A stretch of DNA of 52,318 nucleotides from positions 440,381 to 492,698 of the forward strand of contig NZ_LN651373.1 in assembly GCF_000826125.2 (NCBI RefSeq). Reading direction: 5' to 3'. Shown here piece by piece: positions 16,858-25,375 of the stretch. This DNA is from Bhargavaea cecembensis (GTDB lineage Bacteria > Bacillota > Bacilli > Bacillales_A > Planococcaceae). Numbering within the stretch: position 1 is the first letter of the stretch; each line of letters begins with the position of its first letter. The position numbers and the translations under genes are program-made. The notes beneath the pieces are model-generated. The model was not told the origin of the DNA. It searched no databases and saw nothing but the letters and a program-made list of their open reading frames with translations.

Positions 16858-18903
16858 ATGAGAGTAGCAACGGATATTGGCGGTACGTTTACCGATCTGG
16901 TGTACGTGGACGCAGAAGGAAATGTAGGGGTGGCTAAAAGTCCGACAACACCTCCCAACTTTGAGCAGGGTGTGATCGACGTCATTAAAAAAAGCGAAGT
17001 TGATCCTGTCTCAATAGAAACATTCATTCATGGAACAACAGTGATCATTAATGCCTTAACGGAGCGGAAGGGTGTAAAAACAGGGTTAATTACAACAGCC
17101 GGATTTCGGGATGTGATGGAGATTGCACGCGGGAACCGTCCGGATTTATTCAATCTCCGTTATGAAAAACCGGCACCATTCGTCGAACGTTACTTGAGAC
17201 AAGAGGTGCCGGAGCGGATGAATCAGCTCGGAGAAGTTATTGTCCCGCTGGATGAGAAGAGGATCGAGGAACTGGTTGCATACTTTAAAAAAGAAAAAGT
17301 TGACGCGATCGCTATCGCCTATCTTCATGCCTATAAAAACCCTGAACATGAAATCCGTACAATCGAGTTAATTCAAGAGCTTTGGCCGGAAGTGGCAGTG
17401 ACCGCTTCGCATGAAGTAACAAAAGAATGGCGCGAGTATGAACGGACGAACACGGCTGTTCTGAATTCTTATGTTAAGCCGATCGCCTCTTCCTATATTG
17501 ATCGTCTGAACGGGAGACTAGGAGAGCTTGGAGCAGGTGAACTGAGATATATTATGCAGTCGAATGGCGGGACGACTACGTTTGAACAAGCCAAGAAGAC
17601 CCCGATCAACATGGTCGAGTCAGGTCCAGTCGCAGGAATTTACGGATCTGCATATCTTGGCGAAATCATCGGTGAGAAGAATATCATTGCTTTCGATATC
17701 GGCGGAACAACGGCTAAATGCTCCTTGATTGCCGAAGGGGAAGTCAAAGTCTCTACTGATTACTATATCGAGAAAGATGAGTATAAAGCGGGCTATCCGA
17801 TCAAGACACCTGTTGTTGATATCGTAGAAATCGGTAACGGCGGGGGCTCCATCGCATGGATCGATGGGGGCGGCGCACTGAAGGTGGGTCCTCAATCCGC
17901 CGGTTCTGTGCCCGGTCCGGTGGCATATGGACAAGGCGGAATGGAACCTACGACAACAGATGCTAATTTGCTGACAGGGCGCCTCTCTCCGAAAAACTTT
18001 GATTATGACGTAGACATGGACAAGGTCCGGGAAGCTATTCAGACGAAAGTGGCAGATCGTTTCGGGATGAACCCGGAGGAGGGCGCACTTGGGATTATCC
18101 GCATTGCCAACTCCAATATGCTGAATGCCCTTAAGCTGATTTCAGTCCGGAAGGGGTACGATCCGCGCGACTTTGTACTCGTAGCGTTTGGAGGCGGTGG
18201 GTCGATGCATGCTCCAGCGCTTGCACGTGAGCTGGGTGTTACAAAAGTCATCGTGCCTGTAGCCTCTCCTGTCTTTTCAGCTTGGGGAATGCTCATGACC
18301 GATCTTCGGCATGATTATATCCAGACTAATATTGCCCGAGTTTCAGGGCTCGATTTGAACGAGTTCAACCGGGAGTGGGAGGCGTTGGCGCAAACGGCAA
18401 CAGCTCAGTTTGCGGAAGAAAATATTGCACCGGATCATATTCGAATGATGCGATTCGCCGATATGCGTTACGCAGGCCAGGAGCACACTGTCAAAGTTCC
18501 TATCTCATCCGGAAAAATTACACCTGAAACCATTCGCCAGCTTGAAAAAGATTTCCATTCACTTCATGAGACAAATTACACATTTAAGCTGGAAGACGCG
18601 GAAACGGAAATTGTCAACCTGCACATGACCGCTTTTGGATCTGTCGAAAAGCCGGAACTGAAAAAGCTGGAGGCCGATGGCAGCACGATGGAGGATGCGC
18701 TCAAGGAAACTCGCCCTGTGTATTACGAAGAAAAGGGGTGGGTGACTACCAATGTCTACGATCGAATGAAACTCCAGCCGGGAATGGCATTTGAAGGACC
18801 TGCAATCATTGAAGAACAGGCGGCCGTGACAGTTATCTATCCTGAACAAAAAGCATCCATTGACCTATATGGAAACCTGATCATTGAAACGGAGGTACGC
18901 TAA
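16858..18903 (+). CDS. hyuA: Hydantoinase/oxoprolinase family protein, subunit A
   Basis: The 681-residue protein is the ATP-binding subunit of the HyuA/HyuB (N-methylhydantoinase/5-oxoprolinase/acetone carboxylase-like) family. It starts with RVATDIGGTFTDLVYVD, the ASKHA-type phosphate loop, and contains FIHGTTVIINALTERKG, ESGPVAGIYG and the second phosphate motif IIAFDIGGTTAKCSLI near residue 278, followed by VEIGNGGGSIAW and VAFGGGGSMHA. RBS AGGAGGAAG precedes ATG at 16858. It is the first gene of an operon with HyuB, a small cupin and an NCS1 permease. The exact cyclic amide or ketone substrate cannot be read; the NCS1 permease favours a hydantoin- or nucleobase-like ring. Confidence 0.9.
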   Translation: MRVATDIGGTFTDLVYVDAEGNVGVAKSPTTPPNFEQGVIDVIKKSEVDPVSIETFIHGTTVIINALTERKGVKTGLITTAGFRDVMEIARGNRPDLFNLRYEKPAPFVERYLRQEVPERMNQLGEVIVPLDEKRIEELVAYFKKEKVDAIAIAYLHAYKNPEHEIRTIELIQELWPEVAVTASHEVTKEWREYERTNTAVLNSYVKPIASSYIDRLNGRLGELGAGELRYIMQSNGGTTTFEQAKKTPINMVESGPVAGIYGSAYLGEIIGEKNIIAFDIGGTTAKCSLIAEGEVKVSTDYYIEKDEYKAGYPIKTPVVDIVEIGNGGGSIAWIDGGGALKVGPQSAGSVPGPVAYGQGGMEPTTTDANLLTGRLSPKNFDYDVDMDKVREAIQTKVADRFGMNPEEGALGIIRIANSNMLNALKLISVRKGYDPRDFVLVAFGGGGSMHAPALARELGVTKVIVPVASPVFSAWGMLMTDLRHDYIQTNIARVSGLDLNEFNREWEALAQTATAQFAEENIAPDHIRMMRFADMRYAGQEHTVKVPISSGKITPETIRQLEKDFHSLHETNYTFKLEDAETEIVNLHMTAFGSVEKPELKKLEADGSTMEDALKETRPVYYEEKGWVTTNVYDRMKLQPGMAFEGPAIIEEQAAVTVIYPEQKASIDLYGNLIIETEVR

Positions 18904-18904
18904 C

Positions 18905-20647
18905 ATGGCAACGATTAAAGAGCAGTCAATCGATCCGTTTACGCTGGAAATCGTAAAAGATTCGCTTGTGGCAATTGGTGAGGAGATGTTCCACACATTG
19001 GCCCGCACTTCAATGAGTCCCGTTATTTACGAGGTTCTTGACTATGCAAGCGGATTAACCGACGCAAAAGGACAGCTTCTTACTCAGGGAAATGGGGTTA
19101 CGGGTTTCATCGGAATGCTGACGTTTATGGTCAAAGAAACTCTGAACAAGTTCGGCGGGGAAGGAGATCTGAAGCCAGGGGATGTCATCATTATTAATGA
19201 CTCTTATGGCGGAGGCGGATCCCACCTTTCCGATGTTGGGTTTGTTATGCCGATCTTCGCAGAGGGAGAACTTGTTGCTTTCGCTGCCAACAAAGCTCAC
19301 TGGACAGATGTCGGCGGAAAAGACCCCGGCTCTTTCAGTAACGATGCTACGGATATCTATCAAGAAGGCCTTCAACTTCCTTGTGTAAAACTTTATGAAG
19401 AAGGCCGGCTCAATCAAGCGGTCATTGATATGATCAAGGTAAACATTCGTTTTCCGGATCTCTCCCTCGGAGACCTGTGGGCACAGGTAGCCGCCATTCG
19501 GACAGGAGAAAAGCGGGTTAAAGAACTTTGCGAGAAAAATGGAGTTAAAACAGTCAAGGCAGCAATCGTGAATTATTTGGATCACGGGGAGCAGATGGCA
19601 CGCAAGGAACTGGCAAGGCTGCCTAAAGGAGAATTTTTTGCTGAAGATTTCATAGACGATGACGGTTTCGGAAATGGACCATTTAATGTTTGCGTGAAAG
19701 TCACAATAACGGATGATAAATTCATCTGTGATTTCCGTGGAACTCATGCTCAGGTGCCGGGTCCGGTAAACGTAACGTACACTGGACTGGTTTCTGCGGT
19801 CAGGACCGTTTTCCTGGCAATTACGAACCCGTCTCAGGACGTGAACGATGGTGTCTTCCGCCCGCTCGAAATTATTACGGAGCCAGGATCGATTGTATCA
19901 GCCGAACGTCCGGCCCCTGTCTCCATCTACTGGGAAGCCATGCAGGGCGGCGCTGATGTTGTCATGCAGGCATTGGCTCCGCATCTGCCGGATCGGCTGC
20001 CGGCGGGACAGCTGCTGTCCGTTTGCGCAGTCACTCTCAGCGGTAATCACCATGTGAATGGTGAGCCATTCCTCATCGTTGAACCTTCTGCCGGCGGCTG
20101 GGGAGCAGCCCGCGGACAGGACGGAGCCCGTGGCCAGTTTTGTATTGGCGACGGTGAAACGTATAACGTGCCTGTTGAAGTGGCAGAAACACGGTACGGC
20201 GTCATGATTGATGAATATAGTTTGAAGACGGATGGGAAAGGTGCCGGTGAGTATATCGGAGGCGCCGGTGTTATCCGCAGTTACCGGGCAATGACAGATG
20301 GCCAAGCTGTATCAGCCACATTTGGCCGAAACAAGTTCCATCCATGGGGATTGAATGGCGGCGAAAAGGGTTCACCGAATGAATTTATTATTGAGAAAAA
20401 AGATGGAACAACAGACGGTCCGTTCGGAATGTATCCGAGATACCCTCTGAATAAGGGGGACGTCGTAAAGTTGATGACTGCCACAGGAGGCGGGTATGGC
20501 GATCCGCTGAAACGTCCTGCGGAGCAGGTGGCACGCGACGTAAAGAACGGTTATATGACGCTTGGACAAGCCGAGGAAAAATACGGCGTTAAAGTGAACC
20601 CGGGAACATTTGAAGTCGAAACTGTAACGGAAAAGAGGAAAGCATAA
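18905..20647 (+). CDS. hyuB: Hydantoinase B/oxoprolinase family protein, subunit B
   Basis: The partner subunit (580 aa) opens with IDPFTLEIVKDSLVAIGEEMFHTLARTSMSPVI, the hallmark N-terminus of HyuB proteins. It continues with GDVIIINDSYGGGGSHLSDVGFVMPIF, NKAHWTDVGG, and the glycine-rich C-terminal segment GGAGVIRSYRAMT...ATGGGYGDPL. It completes the ATP-dependent ring-opening or carboxylating enzyme with HyuA. ATG at 18905 follows GGAGGT, which overlaps the end of hyuA; the gap is one base. Its own stop overlaps the cupin start (TAATG), so the genes are translationally coupled. Confidence 0.92.
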   Translation: MATIKEQSIDPFTLEIVKDSLVAIGEEMFHTLARTSMSPVIYEVLDYASGLTDAKGQLLTQGNGVTGFIGMLTFMVKETLNKFGGEGDLKPGDVIIINDSYGGGGSHLSDVGFVMPIFAEGELVAFAANKAHWTDVGGKDPGSFSNDATDIYQEGLQLPCVKLYEEGRLNQAVIDMIKVNIRFPDLSLGDLWAQVAAIRTGEKRVKELCEKNGVKTVKAAIVNYLDHGEQMARKELARLPKGEFFAEDFIDDDGFGNGPFNVCVKVTITDDKFICDFRGTHAQVPGPVNVTYTGLVSAVRTVFLAITNPSQDVNDGVFRPLEIITEPGSIVSAERPAPVSIYWEAMQGGADVVMQALAPHLPDRLPAGQLLSVCAVTLSGNHHVNGEPFLIVEPSAGGWGAARGQDGARGQFCIGDGETYNVPVEVAETRYGVMIDEYSLKTDGKGAGEYIGGAGVIRSYRAMTDGQAVSATFGRNKFHPWGLNGGEKGSPNEFIIEKKDGTTDGPFGMYPRYPLNKGDVVKLMTATGGGYGDPLKRPAEQVARDVKNGYMTLGQAEEKYGVKVNPGTFEVETVTEKRKA

Positions 20648-20976
20648 TGGATATTTTCAAGCTGGCTGACGTGAAGGAAGAAGGAAATGATTCTTACTCG
20701 ATGAAAACAGTTTTCTCCGAACCGGTTGGAGATTCCGAGGTGAAAGTTGGCCGTGTCGTCATCCGCGCAGGTGAAAAGGTCCCGCTAACAGGTGTCTCAA
20801 AACACGCGGAGAATGAATACTCCATCATTCTTAAGGGATCTCTCATCACTGAAATTGGCGGTGAGAAAATCCGTGTTAGTGCGGGAGATGCCACGCTTAT
20901 CCCAAAAGGCGAGGAGCATGTGGCCACTAATGACGGTGATGAGGACTGCGAGCTTGTCTTCGTAATGGTAGGCTAA
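20647..20976 (+). CDS. Small single-domain cupin protein in the hydantoinase operon
   Basis: This 109-residue cupin contains the two conserved barrel motifs: RAGEKVPLTGVSKHAENEYSIILKGSLIT (motif 1, with H and E ligands but not the full HxH) and GDATLIPKGEEHVATNDGDEDCELVFV (motif 2, with one histidine). It overlaps the hyuB stop by one base. It may be an isomerase, a lyase accessory or a stabilising subunit for the ring-opening enzyme; the sequence does not decide. Similar cupins are common neighbours of hydantoinase genes. Confidence 0.8.
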   Translation: MDIFKLADVKEEGNDSYSMKTVFSEPVGDSEVKVGRVVIRAGEKVPLTGVSKHAENEYSIILKGSLITEIGGEKIRVSAGDATLIPKGEEHVATNDGDEDCELVFVMVG

Positions 20977-21001
20977 AATTTAAAAAATGGGGGATCGTGA
21001 A

Positions 21002-22348
21002 ATGGAAGACACAAAACCGTTTGGCGGCGGCAAGGACGAAGCCCTTGCTGCTATTCCTGAAGATAAGCGTCAGCATTGGTTGACACCAGCCATGATATTT
21101 GGAGGTCTTGAATTCACGATTCCCGTTCTCATGGTCGGTGCCACACTCGCAGGTTCCTTCGGCATGTCGGAAATCTTCTGGGTATTACTAGTCTCTCTGG
21201 TTGTTATTCAATGGATCGGCAATGCAATTGCAGGCTATATGGGAGCCAAAACCGGCCGTTCTTCGTCCGTGATTGCAAGATCGAGTTTCGGAGCCGCACA
21301 GGCAAGGTTCATAGTAGGCCTAACTATCTTCATTGTTTCACTCGGTTGGTGGGCGTTGCAGACTGCTGTTGCAGGCAATGCAATCTCCGCTATGTTTGGT
21401 ATCGATTATGAGAATCAGTTCTGGCCATGGGCAATTGTCACAGCTGTTGCAGGATTGGCATTTGCAATCCCTTCAATTATTGGTTATAACTCGATGAAAT
21501 GGACGGATTACATTGCGGTGCCTGCAGGCCTGCTTCTCATTGTGGGAGGAATTTATTTCGCCCTTAAAAACACAGGTCTGCATACAATTATGGCTTGGAA
21601 TCCAGATCCTCAGATTACCTTCCTGGCAGCACTGTCACTTGTTATCGGACTTAATGTCTCGCAGTGGGTGATTGCTTCAGACTATACGAGGTACGCCAAG
21701 CCGAAGGTCAAAGACAACATTCTTATACCGCTGGGGATCGTGGCAGTCGGTTTTCCGTTGTTTTATGTTGGAGCAGTTATGTCCGTAGGGGTAGGCGATG
21801 CGGATATCGTCAATGTGATGATGAATCTTGGTTTCCCGGTATGGGGTTTCTTCATACTCTGGTTTGCAACGTGGACAAGTCAACTCGTCAACAACTACAG
21901 CATGGGGTTGGCTCTCTCCAATTTGTGTAACGTCAACTCAAACCGTGGCCGAGCGCTTCTGACATTGGGCGGTACATTGATTGCGATTGTCATAGCCCTT
22001 GCAGGGATTCTCGACTATTTCATGGACTTTCTCTACATGACAGCGCTTGTCTATCCGGCCATTGCCGGAGTAATGATGGCAGACTTTTTCTTTATCCGTA
22101 AGCGCCAATGGAAGGACCTTTCAGGTTGGAATTGGATGGCGACAATTGCTCTCGTGTTCGGGACGCTAATCGGCTATCTGACCCAATATGTTAGCACATT
22201 CGGAATTCCGGCTGTTCAATCACTAATCGCATCCGGCATCGTATACTTGGTCGCAATGCAACTGAAAGCGAAATTCAAACCGGATCACTTCACTGAAGAC
22301 ATAGGCAAGGAACTGCCTGTTGTTTCTAAACGAGCAAAGGTGGTTTAA
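21002..22348 (+). CDS. NCS1-family nucleobase/hydantoin-type permease
   Basis: The protein (448 aa) has about 12 membrane segments and the NCS1 signature regions: LTPAMIFGGLEFTIPVLMVGATL at helix 1, GYMGAKTGRSSSVIARSSFGAAQARF, and SDYTRYAKPKVKDN. CodB-, PucI- and Mhp1-type transporters of this family import cytosine, allantoin or hydantoins. Start ATG at 21002 with GGGGGAT before it is preferred to the upstream ATG at 20987, which overlaps the site. As last gene of the operon it most likely supplies the HyuAB substrate. Specificity is inferred. Confidence 0.88.
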   Translation: MEDTKPFGGGKDEALAAIPEDKRQHWLTPAMIFGGLEFTIPVLMVGATLAGSFGMSEIFWVLLVSLVVIQWIGNAIAGYMGAKTGRSSSVIARSSFGAAQARFIVGLTIFIVSLGWWALQTAVAGNAISAMFGIDYENQFWPWAIVTAVAGLAFAIPSIIGYNSMKWTDYIAVPAGLLLIVGGIYFALKNTGLHTIMAWNPDPQITFLAALSLVIGLNVSQWVIASDYTRYAKPKVKDNILIPLGIVAVGFPLFYVGAVMSVGVGDADIVNVMMNLGFPVWGFFILWFATWTSQLVNNYSMGLALSNLCNVNSNRGRALLTLGGTLIAIVIALAGILDYFMDFLYMTALVYPAIAGVMMADFFFIRKRQWKDLSGWNWMATIALVFGTLIGYLTQYVSTFGIPAVQSLIASGIVYLVAMQLKAKFKPDHFTEDIGKELPVVSKRAKVV

Positions 22349-22357
22349 CGGAACATC

Positions 22358-22383
22358 ACGGCTCTCTTAGAGGGCCGTTTTTA
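22358..22383 (+). terminator. Intrinsic terminator closing the hydantoinase operon
   Basis: ACGGCTCTC-TTA-GAGGGCCGT forms nine pairs (one G-U) followed by TTTTTA. It marks the right edge of the AT-rich island. Confidence 0.9.
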
Positions 22384-22432
22384 TATTTCGGAAAGTGAAT
22401 GTAAGATAAACTGAAATCAAAAGGAGGAATGT

Positions 22433-23329
22433 GTGTTGGAAACAGATAGAGTTATTGTCCATACACCCCCGGATTTCAGCTTCCCCGAATGTCTGGCGTA
22501 TCTTTCGCGCTCCGCGGATGAGTGCATGTTCCACATAGAAGGGGAGACGGTGACCCGCGCGCTGGAAGTCGATGGACAGCCGGTCGTGTTCAGCATGTCG
22601 GAGGATCCGGACGGAATCTCCGTCGAGTTCAAACAGGGCCGTCCGGATGGAAAAGCCGGTGAGGAAGTATCGGCTTTCATCCGGGACTGGCTCGACCTCG
22701 GCCGGGACCTGACGCCGTTCTACGAGCTGGCGGAGGGGGATCCGCTTTTGCGGCAGGCGGTCCGGGAGCATCGCGGCCTCCGGGTCGTCGGGATTCCGGA
22801 TCTGTTTGAGACGTTCGTCTGGGCGATCCTTGGCCAGCAGATCACCGTTTCGTTTGCCTACGTGCTGAAAAAGCGGTTCGTCGAGACGTTCGGGACGCCG
22901 GTCGAATCGGACGGGCAGACGTTCTGGATATTCCCTGATGCCGGAGCGGTCGCCGGCTTTGACCCGGATGCACTCCGGGAACTGAAGATCACCGGTCGGA
23001 AAAGCGAATACATCATCGACATCGCCCGGATGATCGCGGACGGAGAACTGACGAAGACCGGCCTGCTTGAGTTGAAAGATGACAAACTGATCGAGAAGGA
23101 ACTGACGGCTATCCGGGGAATCGGTCCGTGGACGGCGAACTATGCGCTCATGCGCTGCCTGCACTCCCCGGACGCCTATCCCGCGGCCGACGTGGGGCTC
23201 CATAACGCACTGAAGCTCGCGGCGGGACTCGACCGGAAGCCGACCTTGCCCGAGACGGAGGCATTCGCCGAACCGTGGAAAGGCTGGCGCGCGTACGCGA
23301 CGTTTTATCTATGGCGGCTGCTGCATTGA
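22433..23329 (+). CDS. alkA: DNA-3-methyladenine glycosylase II
   Basis: AlkA (298 aa) excises alkylated purines in base-excision repair. The N-terminal beta domain is followed by FVWAILGQQITVSFAYVLKKRFVETFG, then the helix-hairpin-helix LTAIRGIGPWTANYALMRCL and the catalytic aspartate in PAADVGLHNAL. This is the standard HhH-GPD order. AAGGAGG at 22421-22427 serves either GTG at 22433 or the adjacent TTG at 22436. Composition returns to GC-rich here. There is no Ada-type partner beside it. It is convergent with the purine salvage genes. Confidence 0.92.
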   Translation: MLETDRVIVHTPPDFSFPECLAYLSRSADECMFHIEGETVTRALEVDGQPVVFSMSEDPDGISVEFKQGRPDGKAGEEVSAFIRDWLDLGRDLTPFYELAEGDPLLRQAVREHRGLRVVGIPDLFETFVWAILGQQITVSFAYVLKKRFVETFGTPVESDGQTFWIFPDAGAVAGFDPDALRELKITGRKSEYIIDIARMIADGELTKTGLLELKDDKLIEKELTAIRGIGPWTANYALMRCLHSPDAYPAADVGLHNALKLAAGLDRKPTLPETEAFAEPWKGWRAYATFYLWRLLH

Positions 23330-23385
23330 TGGAAAGAAAAAGAAAAAGGGGCGGTCCGGAAAGCATTGAAACGCCCCGTTAAACA

Positions 23386-23515
23386 GCAAAAAGCAAGGAT
23401 GCCGGAAGACTCCTGCGGGAAAGCCGGCCGGCGAGACCCCGCACGGCTGAAAGCCGGAGGAGGCTTGACGGCTGGCCCGCGGAAAGCGACCAGAGTCCTT
23501 GCTTTTTGCTTTTTC
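23386..23515. repeat. Intergenic structured repeat of the Bacillaceae ACTCCTGCGGGA type
   Basis: A perfect 14-bp inverted repeat (GCAAAAAGCAAGGA at 23386-23399, TCCTTGCTTTTTGC at 23496-23509) encloses about 96 bases with internal stems. They include ACTCCTGCGGGAAAG at the left and GGCCCGCGGAAAGCGA at the right. I recognise this as a family of dispersed intergenic repeats common in bacilli. It ends in a T-run on the plus strand and begins after an A-rich run, so it can act as terminator for both convergent genes, alkA and the phosphoribosyltransferase. A smaller hairpin (GGGGCG...CGCCCC, 23348-23377) precedes it. Confidence 0.75.
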
Positions 23516-23556
23516 TATGAGGGAGCTGACCATACGTCAACTCCTTCTTTCTACCA

Positions 23557-24102
23557 TTAATCCACCGGAAACAGCGGAAGCCGTTCGAGGTAGATGATGT
23601 CTTTGCGTTCGGCGGCGTTGCCTTCGGCCAGGATGGCGGCACGGGCGACGACTTCCGCGCCGGCTTTGGTTACGAGCGCTTCAAGCACGCGGATGGATTC
23701 CCCGGTGCTGATGACGTCGTCGAGCAGGATGACCCGGCGTCCGGCCAGTGCTTCGGCGTCGGTTCCGTCGAGCACGAGGGTCTGCTCGCTCTGTGTGGTG
23801 ATGGAGTACACCGTCTCTTCCATCGGATGGTCCATGTAGGCTTTCACGCTTTTTCGCGCTACGATGTATCGCTTCATGCCGAGCTTGCTCGCCACTTCAT
23901 GGACGAACGGGATGCCTTTCGCTTCGGCGGTGACGAGGAAGTCGGCATCCGGCAGCCTGCCCGCGATGAGCGAGGCGGCCTCGGACACGATTTCCGTGTC
24001 GCCGAGGATAACGAAACTGGCGATCCTCATCTCTTTGGAAACGGGGATGATCGGGAGCTCCCGGATCACGTTGCCGACTTTCAGCATATAGGTCTCTTTC
24101 AA
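23557..24102 (-). CDS. Purine phosphoribosyltransferase (Apt-like type I PRTase)
   Basis: The protein (181 aa) transfers the phosphoribosyl group of PRPP to a purine base. It carries the PRPP-binding loop VILLDDVISTGES (about residues 123-135) and the upstream VTAEAKGIPFVHEVASKLG segment of adenine-PRTase-like enzymes. TTG at 24102 is chosen because AAAGGA is nine bases upstream; the frame also opens at TTG 24120 inside that site, and ATG at 24087 is a weaker choice. It is 21 bp after the purine permease under a guanine-type riboswitch, so guanine, hypoxanthine or xanthine are likelier substrates than adenine. That is inference from control, not from residues. Confidence 0.82.
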   Translation of the reverse strand: MKETYMLKVGNVIRELPIIPVSKEMRIASFVILGDTEIVSEAASLIAGRLPDADFLVTAEAKGIPFVHEVASKLGMKRYIVARKSVKAYMDHPMEETVYSITTQSEQTLVLDGTDAEALAGRRVILLDDVISTGESIRVLEALVTKAGAEVVARAAILAEGNAAERKDIIYLERLPLFPVD

Positions 24103-24123
24103 TCGGATCAGTCCTTTCAATTT

Positions 24124-25200
24124 TTAAGCGGCACCGAACAGGCCGAGGAGGAAATCAGTGACAACACCCGCCAGCATGCCGAAGAACGGGTCGGTCAGCG
24201 CGGTGATGATCATCGTGACGGCTCCGGTGATTCCACTTCCGGCTTCTTCGCCTGTCAGGGAGGCGATGGCATTTCCGGGAAGGGTGACGAACGCGCCGAG
24301 CACGAACAGGAAGCCGGCGATCGATGCGCTCGGGACGAACTTTCCGATTTTCGGAAGCAGGCCGGTAACGAGAATCGCCGCCATGAGGATCATCATGAGG
24401 ACGCCGGACAGCACCGCATGCGGCGCACTCGCCGTGGCGGAGATGACGATCTCGACCGGGGCCCCGCCGAAGAAGGAGGAGGCCATGTCGGCGAGCGAGG
24501 AGATAACGGTGATCGTGTCGACGTTCACGTCGGCGCCGGCGATTTCCCCGTTAATCTTGCCGAAGGCGATGTTGGCGCCGATGTTCAGGCAGACGAGCGC
24601 AAGGGCGCCGCGCAGCACGGACGGGTTCATGACGAGCCGCTGCCGGATGAACCCTTCTTTTATTGAAGGGATGGGCTCTGACTTCGTGCCGCCCTTTTTG
24701 GCAAACGCGTAGGCGATGCTCGACAGGACGACGGACACGGTGATCGTGTACACGAGGTCGGCCGTGGCGATATACGTCAGCAACGCGCTCGCCATCGAGA
24801 CAATTCCGATGAGCCGGTCGGCGCGGGCCATGTCCCAGGCGACTTTTGCCAGCATGATGCCGACGCCGGCCATCATCCCGCTCGTCACGACCGGACCGAT
24901 CCAGTCGATGATGCCTTCAAGGACACCGAACAGGCCGATCACCGCCAGAATCGCGGCGCCGAAAAAGATCATCGAAAGCCGTTCGCGCATATTGCGGCCC
25001 ATCGTCCCGGCGAGCGTGAGCGTCTCGGCCTGATAGGAAATGACCGCTACGTTGCTCGTCGCCATATTGCCGGCCGCACCGACAACAAAGGCAAGCGCTG
25101 TCGGGATGGAGGCGAAGCCGAATGTCATGGCGAGAAGACCCTGGGGCAGCGCGTTGAGAACACCGCTGAGGGCGGCGAGTATGTCTTTCCAGATATCCAT
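24124..25200 (-). CDS. NCS2-type purine permease
   Basis: This 358-residue membrane protein has about ten hydrophobic segments. The region LPQGLLAMTFGFASIPTALAFVVGAAGNMATSN and the later FGGAPVEIVISATASAPHAVLSGV resemble the helix 1 and helix 8 substrate regions of the xanthine/uracil/AzgA permease family. It is shorter than classical PbuX (about 430 aa). ATG at 25200 has AAAGGAGC a few bases before it; the longer frame reaching 25290 runs through the terminator and riboswitch and is rejected. It is first in a unit with the PRTase. The guanine riboswitch in the leader implies a guanine/hypoxanthine-class cargo. Confidence 0.75.
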   Translation of the reverse strand: MDIWKDILAALSGVLNALPQGLLAMTFGFASIPTALAFVVGAAGNMATSNVAVISYQAETLTLAGTMGRNMRERLSMIFFGAAILAVIGLFGVLEGIIDWIGPVVTSGMMAGVGIMLAKVAWDMARADRLIGIVSMASALLTYIATADLVYTITVSVVLSSIAYAFAKKGGTKSEPIPSIKEGFIRQRLVMNPSVLRGALALVCLNIGANIAFGKINGEIAGADVNVDTITVISSLADMASSFFGGAPVEIVISATASAPHAVLSGVLMMILMAAILVTGLLPKIGKFVPSASIAGFLFVLGAFVTLPGNAIASLTGEEAGSGITGAVTMIITALTDPFFGMLAGVVTDFLLGLFGAA

Positions 25201-25222
25201 GTCGTGCTCCTTTTTCCCACAC

Positions 25223-25252
25223 AAAATGCGCCGCTCCGTTCGGGAGGGCGCA
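25223..25252 (-). terminator. GC-rich hairpin before the permease start
   Basis: On the minus strand TGCGCCCTCC-CGAAC-GGAG(C)GGCGCA forms a ten-pair stem with one bulged C, followed by TTTTGTG. It lies between the riboswitch terminator and the ribosome binding site and may be a second stop or an mRNA-stabilising hairpin. Confidence 0.55.
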
Positions 25253-25257
25253 TCATG

Positions 25258-25279
25258 AAAAAACCGCGGAAAGCGGGCT
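25258..25279 (-). terminator. Expression-platform terminator of the purine riboswitch
   Basis: On the minus strand CCGC-TTTCC-GCGG is followed by TTTTTT, starting about 11 bases after the 3' strand of P1. The stem is short but the U-run is strong. Its position is that of the transcription-terminating platform in xpt-type leaders. Confidence 0.6.
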
Positions 25280-25287
25280 TCTGATAG

Positions 25288-25357
25288 CACCCATAGTGGC
25301 GGGGTTAAGGCCCCGTCGTAGAAACATCCGAACCGGATTATCGGACTTATATGGGAG
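25288..25357 (-). ncRNA. Purine riboswitch, guanine-type
   Basis: Read on the minus strand, P1 pairs CCCATA with TATGGG. The 5' side continues as TATAAGTCCG into P2 (TCCGATAATCCGGTTCGGAT region), then the invariant J2/3 TTTCTAC, the P3 stem GGGGCCTTAACCCC, and J3/1 CACTATGGG. The base that reads the ligand (position 74 in the xpt aptamer) is C, as in guanine/hypoxanthine sensors, not U as in adenine sensors. It controls the permease-PRTase unit. Excess guanine should fold the aptamer and allow the terminator. Confidence 0.88.
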
Positions 25358-25375
25358 AGTTATTAGTTCTAAGCC

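Larger units (their letters stand above)
16111..22383 (+). other. AT-rich island carrying a hydantoinase-type operon
   Basis: Base composition changes at both ends. A sampled line inside (17041-17100) is 45% GC, against 63% for a sampled line outside (27061-27120). Codon choice shifts accordingly, with many more A/T third positions. The block is exactly one regulator plus a four-gene operon, bounded by the nagA terminator and its own terminator at 22358. I see no integrase, transposase, tRNA or flanking direct repeat. None of the 21-bp arrays occurs inside. Horizontal acquisition is inferred. Confidence 0.65.

Noticed and set aside
16048-22435. A prophage or integrative element
   Set aside because: No integrase, phage gene, tRNA target or flanking repeat was found; only base composition and content suggest transfer.
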